This document shows, piece by piece, positions 1-3,618 of a stretch of 5,717 nt of DNA. Numbering within the stretch: the first letter of the stretch is position 1; each line of letters starts with the position of its first letter. The stretch spans positions 1 through 5,717 of the forward strand of contig JAAYHT010000109.1 of assembly GCA_012735285.1 (NCBI GenBank), read 5' to 3'. Origin of the DNA: Clostridiales bacterium (GTDB lineage: Bacteria; Bacillota; Clostridia; Peptostreptococcales; Anaerovoracaceae). The notes under the pieces are model-generated. The model did no database searches. It had not been told where the DNA came from and saw nothing but the letters and a program-made list of their open reading frames with translations. The position numbers were made by a program, and so were the translations under genes.

Positions 1-408
1 GGTGCATCAGGACGATTTGTTGCGGCAGTTGTTGCCTTTGTTATCAACTATGCCTGCTATTTCTCTGAGATTTTTAGAGGAGGCATTGAAAGCATACAAA
101 AGGGTCAATATGAAGCTGGTCAGGTCTTGGGCATGACTAAAAGTCAGATATTTTTCAAGGTTATACTATTGCAAGTAGTAAAGCGTATCCTTCCCCCTGT
201 GGGTAATGAGGTTATTACCCTGGTGAAGGATACTTCTCTTGCCCGAATCATTGCTAATAAAGAGATTATTATGATGGCTGGAGAATACAGCAGTAAAGGA
301 CTTATTTGGCCCCTCTTTGCAACAGGTATTTACTTCCTTATTTTCGTGGGTGCGTTGACTTTACTGCTTGGCTGGTTTGAAAAGAAGCTTGGATATTTCC
401 GGGCGTAA
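1..408 (+). CDS. Polar amino acid ABC transporter permease, HisM/GlnP type (5' truncated by window edge)
   Basis: This is the last 135 residues of the membrane subunit of an amino acid importer. Reading frame 1 is open from the first base to the TAA at 406-408, so the gene begins outside the window. The family is usually about 215-230 residues, so roughly 80-95 are missing. A membrane segment covers about residues 6-25 and runs into the family hallmark FSEIFRGGIESI. The cytoplasmic EAA loop, which docks on the ATPase, starts at E38 (EAGQVLG). A last membrane helix spans about residues 102-124. The usual EAA and LPQ elements are slightly altered here, to EAG and LLQ. An internal ATG at 127 lies inside the EAA loop and cannot be the true start. 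The ATPase gene follows 13 bases later in the same operon. Family assignment is firm. The substrate (glutamine, glutamate, histidine, cystine or another) cannot be read. Confidence 0.93.
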   Translation, partial: GASGRFVAAVVAFVINYACYFSEIFRGGIESIQKGQYEAGQVLGMTKSQIFFKVILLQVVKRILPPVGNEVITLVKDTSLARIIANKEIIMMAGEYSSKGLIWPLFATGIYFLIFVGALTLLLGWFEKKLGYFRA

Positions 409-416
409 GGAGGGGG
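407..416 (+). promoter_or_regulatory. Ribosome binding site of the ABC ATPase gene
   Basis: AAGGAGGGGG starts within the permease stop codon and lies 5 bases before the ATG at 422. It fixes the start of the ATPase and suggests coupled translation with the permease. Confidence 0.85.
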
Positions 417-421
417 ATTAG

Positions 422-1210
422 ATGGCTATTTTAGAAGTAGAAAACATTGAAAAAAGTTTCGGGACCCTCCAAGTTTTACAAGGGATTAGTTTTTCATTAG
501 AAAAAGGCGAATCAATGGCAATTATCGGTTCTTCCGGAAGCGGAAAAACCACACTGTTGCGCTGCCTAAACTTCCTGGAAAGGCCGGACAACGGAAAGAT
601 CATGGTCAAAAATGAGGTGATTTTTGACGCATCAGATCCTTGCACCCAGCGGGAAAGTGAAGTGCGGAAAAAGCGCCTGCATTTTGGTTTAGTATTCCAA
701 AACTTTAACCTATTTCCTCAGTATACAGCCTTAAAAAATGTTACATTGGCAGCAGAACTGTTAGCAAAAGAGCGACCTGACTTTAAAAAAGAGAAAAAGA
801 CTATCTTAAAAGAGATTCAGGAAAAAGGTAAAATGCTTCTTGCCCAGGTAGGGCTATCAGATAAAGAAGATTATTACCCACATCAGTTATCTGGTGGACA
901 GCAGCAGAGAGTTGCTATTGCTCGAGCTCTGGCTTTAGAACCAGACATTTTATGTTTTGATGAACCTACCTCTGCTTTAGACCCTGAACTAACAGGAGAA
1001 GTACTTAAGGTTATTCGGAATTTAGCCGAGCGCAATACCACTATGGTAATAGTGACTCACGAGATGGATTTTGCTCGTGATGTGGCAGACCGGATTATCT
1101 TTATGGATGACGGTGTAATTGTTGAGCAGGGCACTCCTGAGGAAGTGTTTGGAAACCCGAAGGAAGAAAGAACTAGACAGTTTTTAACCCGCTACAATAA
1201 TGGAAGTTAA
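422..1210 (+). CDS. Polar amino acid ABC transporter ATP-binding protein (GlnQ/HisP type)
   Basis: A 262-residue cytoplasmic ATPase that powers the permease encoded just upstream. All nucleotide-binding motifs are intact and in order: Walker A GSSGSGKT (36-43), Q-loop glutamine at 93 within VFQNFNLFP, signature LSGGQQQR (156-163), Walker B ILCFDEP with catalytic E181, D-loop SALD (184-187), and switch histidine H213 in VTHEMDFA. The FNLFP and THEM elements are typical of the polar amino acid uptake branch. It is somewhat longer than E. coli GlnQ (about 240). The extra length is a Lys/Glu-rich stretch at about 115-138 in the helical subdomain and a segment at about 64-80 before the Q-loop, as in HisP-like members. 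The start is set by a strong ribosome binding site. The gene closes the operon and a terminator hairpin follows within 10 bases. The substrate is unknown. Confidence 0.95.
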   Translation: MAILEVENIEKSFGTLQVLQGISFSLEKGESMAIIGSSGSGKTTLLRCLNFLERPDNGKIMVKNEVIFDASDPCTQRESEVRKKRLHFGLVFQNFNLFPQYTALKNVTLAAELLAKERPDFKKEKKTILKEIQEKGKMLLAQVGLSDKEDYYPHQLSGGQQQRVAIARALALEPDILCFDEPTSALDPELTGEVLKVIRNLAERNTTMVIVTHEMDFARDVADRIIFMDDGVIVEQGTPEEVFGNPKEERTRQFLTRYNNGS

Positions 1211-1217
1211 GATGATA

Positions 1218-1253
1218 AAGGCACTCTAGTCTTGAGTGCCTTAGTTAGTTTTT
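1218..1253 (+). terminator. Intrinsic terminator of the ABC operon, at a convergent junction
   Basis: A perfect 9-bp stem (AAGGCACTC at 1218-1226 with GAGTGCCTT at 1234-1242) with a 7-base loop is followed by a T-rich run ending in TTTTT (1249-1253). It starts 7 bases after the ATPase stop codon. Its T-run overlaps the stop codon of the convergent minus-strand gene (1252-1254). Read on the minus strand, the same hairpin has only a short, broken U-run, so it may terminate that gene less efficiently. Confidence 0.85.
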
Positions 1254-2778
1254 AAGTTAAACGCGCAAATACTACGTTGTCGACTTCAATAAATCCTTGT
1301 TCACTGTCAGTCTTGGAGAATAGTATACGTGCCTTCGCCGTACCTGCTGGTGCCGGTTCGGTAATTCCCACATATGGTACCCACTCCAAGAAATCAGTTC
1401 CTAGCTGCTGGCGGTTTGCAATTAGGCATAATCCCAACCCTATCTCTCGGTCATTTCTGTCAAGCCAGATCACCTTCATAATCATTGTTCCAAAGGTTGC
1501 AGTAGGTGAGGTCCTGCGGAAACCTAATCCAGTGCTAAATAGGAAGCAATGGCCTTCAGCATGGCGGAGCTCTACGTCCTGCCATAAGGCACCTCCGATT
1601 TCGCCTAATCCGGCATCCGCCTGCCCTTCGTAAACATCGTTACGTTGAATCAGATTAACCAGGTTATGCTGCCAATTGTTTAACCCATTCGCAAAACTTG
1701 GATTGGTTATTAGGTTTGTAGTCAGAACAGGTGCGAAGATTACCTGATCCAATCTCAGATAATAGGTCGGATTAGGAACTACGGCGGCAAAGATTAACCT
1801 GGCAGTAGCGGTACCGGGCAAGGTGGGGAAGCTAACGTTAAGGTAGCTGAGGTAATTACCTTGGTTAGCAAGGGTTTCGTTAGGAATAGATAGATTAAGT
1901 CCCGAACCGATGGGATTTCCGCCTGCGTCGCGCCATTCTAATCGTACGTTGAGCGTTACTGGACCTACACCCTGAACAGCGAAGCTTAACAAGAATGAGG
2001 TCCCGGGTGGAAATTGACGGACATCAATATCCTGAATAAGACTTCCGTTAAAATGGGTTTGGACATGCCCTGCACCTCCCAGGGATTCTTTATAGGAGGA
2101 AAGGAAGGCAGTATCGTTACCCGGAACAGCCGTCCAGCCAAATAGGTTGGCTTCAAAATCTCCATTTTTCAAGAGATCCGGACAAGCCATAGGTGCGAGT
2201 ACAATTCCATCTATTAAGATAATATCTGAACTGCTCTCAGACAAACCCTCTCCCTTGCTAAACACGATTTTTGCATTTGCTGCATTTGCAGGAGGACGAT
2301 CAGTCTGAGCGAAGAAGGTTATGCGTGAGATGTTGTTTATGCGGTCAGCGGGTACAAACATCCTGAGCCCAGTACCAATGCTATTAAAATCTTTATCCAG
2401 CCATATAACTTCGGCGGTAAGGCTACCTGGATATTCGCTTCCTGTGTCGGGCGGTAGGGTTGAAACGGCGTTAAAGCTGAATAACAATGGTTTTTCCCCT
2501 ACCCCTTCAAGGGATAGCTCTTGGAATAGGCTGGCTACACCGGGACCTAGTTGTAGCTGGATGAGCCCCTCATACACATTAAAATTTGTATATGAAATGT
2601 TAGAGCCTACCCATTGAAAAGACTGGCTTTCAAAACTGGGATCCTGCACCAGATTGTTACAACGGATACATTTCTTTATTTTCTTATCATAATCGTAGTA
2701 GGGAGGACAATCTGGCTCACACGCTAACGGTTCACAACAGGGTGAACAAGTTTTATTTGATCTATTTGAAAATGTCAT
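1252..2778 (-). CDS. Uncharacterised protein: cysteine-rich head plus three CBM-like beta-sandwich repeats, possibly spore or surface associated
   Basis: I do not recognise a named gene. The 508-residue product starts with a polar, Cys/Pro-rich head. Seven cysteines (11, 14, 15, 20, 24, 37, 40) fall in 30 residues and two pairs are CxxC. Three divergent repeats of about 150 residues follow, at about 43-197, 202-351 and 355-506. Each opens with N-x-(S/D)-F and a Trp, as in carbohydrate-binding-module/galactose-binding jelly rolls (DPSFE, NGDFE, NPSFA). Each has a central W-x-D...IG-x-GL element (126-138, 282-294, 438-450) and ends with A-(K/R)-(I/L)-(V/I/L)-F, then a hydrophobic D-x-(V/I)-(V/I/L)-(F/L)-A strand. 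There is no signal peptide, membrane helix or sorting motif. That would suit a spore coat or exosporium protein assembled from the mother cell, but this is inference. The start is supported by AAAGGAGA 7 bases upstream. Hand-counted 60-base blocks inside it reach 55-57% G+C, above the flanking genes. Confidence 0.85.
   Translation of the reverse strand: MTFSNRSNKTCSPCCEPLACEPDCPPYYDYDKKIKKCIRCNNLVQDPSFESQSFQWVGSNISYTNFNVYEGLIQLQLGPGVASLFQELSLEGVGEKPLLFSFNAVSTLPPDTGSEYPGSLTAEVIWLDKDFNSIGTGLRMFVPADRINNISRITFFAQTDRPPANAANAKIVFSKGEGLSESSSDIILIDGIVLAPMACPDLLKNGDFEANLFGWTAVPGNDTAFLSSYKESLGGAGHVQTHFNGSLIQDIDVRQFPPGTSFLLSFAVQGVGPVTLNVRLEWRDAGGNPIGSGLNLSIPNETLANQGNYLSYLNVSFPTLPGTATARLIFAAVVPNPTYYLRLDQVIFAPVLTTNLITNPSFANGLNNWQHNLVNLIQRNDVYEGQADAGLGEIGGALWQDVELRHAEGHCFLFSTGLGFRRTSPTATFGTMIMKVIWLDRNDREIGLGLCLIANRQQLGTDFLEWVPYVGITEPAPAGTAKARILFSKTDSEQGFIEVDNVVFARLT
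1261..1716 (-). other. Beta-sandwich repeat 3 (protein residues about 355-506)
   Basis: C-terminal copy of the internal protein repeat. It opens NLITNPSF with W369, has KVIWLDRNDREIGLGL in the centre (435-450), and ends ARILFSK followed by VDNVVFAR. It is closest to repeat 1 in the central and closing strands. Confidence 0.7.
1726..2175 (-). other. Beta-sandwich repeat 2 (protein residues about 202-351)
   Basis: Middle copy. It opens LLKNGDFE with W215, has RLEWRDAGGNPIGSGL in the centre (279-294), and ends ARLIFAA followed by LDQVIFAP. It follows the lone C199 at the junction with repeat 1. Confidence 0.7.
2188..2652 (-). other. Beta-sandwich repeat 1 (protein residues about 43-197)
   Basis: N-terminal copy. 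It opens LVQDPSFE with W56, has EVIWLDKDFNSIGTGL in the centre (123-138), and ends AKIVFSK followed by IDGIVLAP. The shared order of elements with the other two copies is the evidence for an internal triplication. Conservation is at protein level only. Confidence 0.7.
2659..2748 (-). other. Cysteine-rich N-terminal head (residues 11-40)
   Basis: Seven cysteines in 30 residues, arranged C-x2-C-C-x4-C-x3-C-x12-C-x2-C, with Pro, acidic and Tyr residues between. The spacing could suit metal binding or disulfide cross-linking within a surface layer. The sequence does not decide between them. Confidence 0.6.
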
Positions 2779-2785
2779 ATTATTA

Positions 2786-2793
2786 TCTCCTTT
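2786..2793 (-). promoter_or_regulatory. Ribosome binding site of the minus-strand repeat-protein gene
   Basis: Read on the minus strand this is AAAGGAGA, 7 bases before the ATG whose complement is at 2776-2778. It supports that start over any internal one. Confidence 0.8.
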
Positions 2794-2803
2794 AATCTAT
2801 AAT

Positions 2804-2831
2804 CAAGAATGCGATTAAATACACATTCTTG
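2804..2831. repeat. Perfect 8-bp inverted repeat in the leader of the minus-strand gene
   Basis: CAAGAATG (2804-2811) and CATTCTTG (2824-2831) are exact inverted copies 12 bases apart. They lie just downstream of the candidate minus-strand -10 element, across the expected transcription start. The repeat could be an operator or a leader hairpin. There is no T-run, so it is not a terminator. Confidence 0.45.
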
Positions 2832-2833
2832 TA

Positions 2834-2864
2834 TATTATATGAAGATCAGTTTTGCGATGACAC
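2834..2864 (-). promoter_or_regulatory. Candidate promoter of the minus-strand repeat-protein gene (sigma-A or mother-cell sigma type)
   Basis: On the minus strand, TATAAT (2835-2840) is preceded 18 bases upstream by GTGTCA (2859-2864, 4 of 6 to TTGACA). The same -10 region read as CATATAATA (2834-2842) fits the sporulation sigma-K -10 pattern CATAnnnTA and differs by one base from the sigma-E -10 CATACAnT. GTCAT lies at a distance roughly suitable for a sigma-E -35. The position, about 55 bases before the start codon, is plausible. Sequence alone does not settle which sigma factor is used. Confidence 0.4.
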
Positions 2865-2883
2865 AATTACTAATAACGCCTCA

Positions 2884-2913
2884 TTGTTCAATAATTTTTA
2901 CAATTATTATGAT
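2884..2913 (+). promoter_or_regulatory. Weak candidate promoter of the cysteine hydrolase gene
   Basis: TTGTTC (2884-2889), an 18-base spacer and TATGAT (2908-2913) form the best-spaced pair upstream of the hydrolase. The -35 is poor (3 of 6). Other -10-like words nearby, TATACT at 2913-2918 and TGCTATAGA at 2921-2929, lack a good -35. The region is AT-rich, so chance matches are likely. Confidence 0.3.
2890..2908. repeat. Perfect 7-bp inverted repeat, possible operator
   Basis: AATAATT (2890-2896) and AATTATT (2902-2908) are exact inverted copies with a 5-base centre. The 19-bp palindrome sits inside the candidate plus-strand promoter and upstream of the minus-strand one, where a repressor could act on either gene. 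It is purely AT apart from one C, so chance is a real alternative. Confidence 0.4.
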
Positions 2914-2946
2914 ATACTGATGCTATAGATTACTTCCATTTTCTAT

Positions 2947-2952
2947 AGGAGG
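2947..2952 (+). promoter_or_regulatory. Ribosome binding site of the cysteine hydrolase gene
   Basis: AGGAGG, continued as AGGAGGAGAT, lies 10 bases before the ATG at 2963. It is a near-consensus site and supports that start. Confidence 0.8.
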
Positions 2953-2962
2953 AGATAGTAAT

Positions 2963-3493
2963 ATGGATGTATTGGTTATTGTAGATGTGCAAAACGACTT
3001 TGTCAGTGGTGCCCTAGGTACAAAGGAAGCCGAGGCTATTATAGAGCCGCTGGTAATTAAGATTAAATCATTTGACGGAATTATCCTATTGACAAAAGAT
3101 ACCCATGATGAAAACTATTTGTCCACTCAAGAAGGAAAGAAACTCCCTGTAAAGCATTGCATTAAGGGCGCTTCGGGATGGGAAATTGATTCAAGAATTA
3201 TGAAGGCGATAGAAGAAAAAGGTTTTGATTACAAGGTTTTCGAAAAAGATACATTTGCATCATTAAGCCTTAGCGATCATATAGTAAAGCTATATAACGA
3301 AGGAAAGATTAGAGAGATAGAAATAGTGGGTCTATGCACTGATATATGTGTAATATCTAACGCCCTTCTAGTAAAGGCCATGCTGCCTGAGCTGCCAATA
3401 AGGGTGGATGCGAACTGCTGTGCCGGTGTCACACCAGATTCCCACCAGGCAGCATTGACTACCATGAGGTCATGTCAAATAGAAATCCTGTAA
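2963..3493 (+). CDS. Isochorismatase/nicotinamidase-family cysteine hydrolase
   Basis: A 176-residue cytoplasmic hydrolase, full length for the family, with no signal peptide. The catalytic triad of nicotinamidases is visible: D8 in VDVQNDF, K95 in FEKDTFAS, and nucleophile C129 in GLCTDICV. D46 and H48 (TKDTH) and H65 (VKHCIKG) match the metal-binding positions of PncA-type enzymes. E57 lies where some nicotinamidases use Glu instead of a third His, so a divalent metal site is plausible. This favours an amidase such as nicotinamide to nicotinate (NAD salvage) over a true isochorismatase. The substrate is not proven, because the family also includes other amidases. The start has a near-perfect ribosome binding site. 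The gene diverges from the repeat-protein gene and is closed by a strong terminator, so it appears monocistronic. I withhold the symbol pncA for lack of proof. Confidence 0.9.
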   Translation: MDVLVIVDVQNDFVSGALGTKEAEAIIEPLVIKIKSFDGIILLTKDTHDENYLSTQEGKKLPVKHCIKGASGWEIDSRIMKAIEEKGFDYKVFEKDTFASLSLSDHIVKLYNEGKIREIEIVGLCTDICVISNALLVKAMLPELPIRVDANCCAGVTPDSHQAALTTMRSCQIEIL

Positions 3494-3498
3494 ATATA

Positions 3499-3550
3499 AT
3501 TATACCCTCGTTGTGTTTCTAGGAAGCATTACGAGGGTATAATATTTTTT
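3499..3550 (+). terminator. Strong intrinsic terminator after the cysteine hydrolase gene
   Basis: A perfect 13-bp stem pairs ATTATACCCTCGT (3499-3511) with ACGAGGGTATAAT (3531-3543) across a 19-base loop. TTTTTT (3545-3550) follows directly. It begins 5 bases after the hydrolase stop and separates that gene from the flavoprotein. The descending arm ends in a perfect TATAAT (3538-3543) that might also serve as a -10 element for the next gene, although no good -35 precedes it. Confidence 0.9.
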
Positions 3551-3608
3551 AATAGTTATTATTTTATCAAATAACGGAGTAGGAAGTCGTGAGTTTAGTA
3601 GTAGAAAG

Positions 3609-3613
3609 GGTGA
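3609..3613 (+). promoter_or_regulatory. Ribosome binding site favouring the ATG at 3619
   Basis: GGTGA, within AAAGGGTGAGG, lies 5 bases before the ATG at 3619. A GTG at 3589 would extend the protein by 10 residues and has a GGAG/AGGAAG stretch (3576-3586) before it. The ATG is preferred because the product then begins MKKWKCTVCGY, the usual short lead into a first rubredoxin-like domain. Confidence 0.55.
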
Positions 3614-3618
3614 GGTTT

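Noticed and set aside
115..138. Lys/Glu-rich insertion in the ABC ATPase as a novel domain (window positions about 764-835)
   Set aside because: Coordinates given are protein residues. The stretch is short and falls in the helical subdomain, where length varies among family members, so it is not a separate domain.
127..408. Separate 93-residue protein starting at the ATG at 127
   Set aside because: The frame stays open to base 1 and the upstream residues are conserved permease sequence. The ATG is internal to the EAA loop.
418..645. 75-residue minus-strand open frame
   Set aside because: It lies antisense inside the ABC ATPase gene, whose motifs are intact, and shows no domain features of its own.
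1277..1633. 118-residue plus-strand open frame
   Set aside because: It is antisense to the repeat-protein gene, whose own frame has clear repeats and a ribosome binding site. The composition looks like a shadow.
2321..2617. 98-residue plus-strand open frame
   Set aside because: It is antisense to repeat 1 of the minus-strand protein and shows no recognisable domain.
3277..3465. 62-residue minus-strand open frame
   Set aside because: It is antisense to the catalytic half of the cysteine hydrolase.
3555..3575. GTTATT/AATAAC inverted repeat or FNR-like site before the flavoprotein
   Set aside because: The arms are only 6 bp in an AT-rich stretch, and only one half-site resembles FNR. This is within chance expectation.
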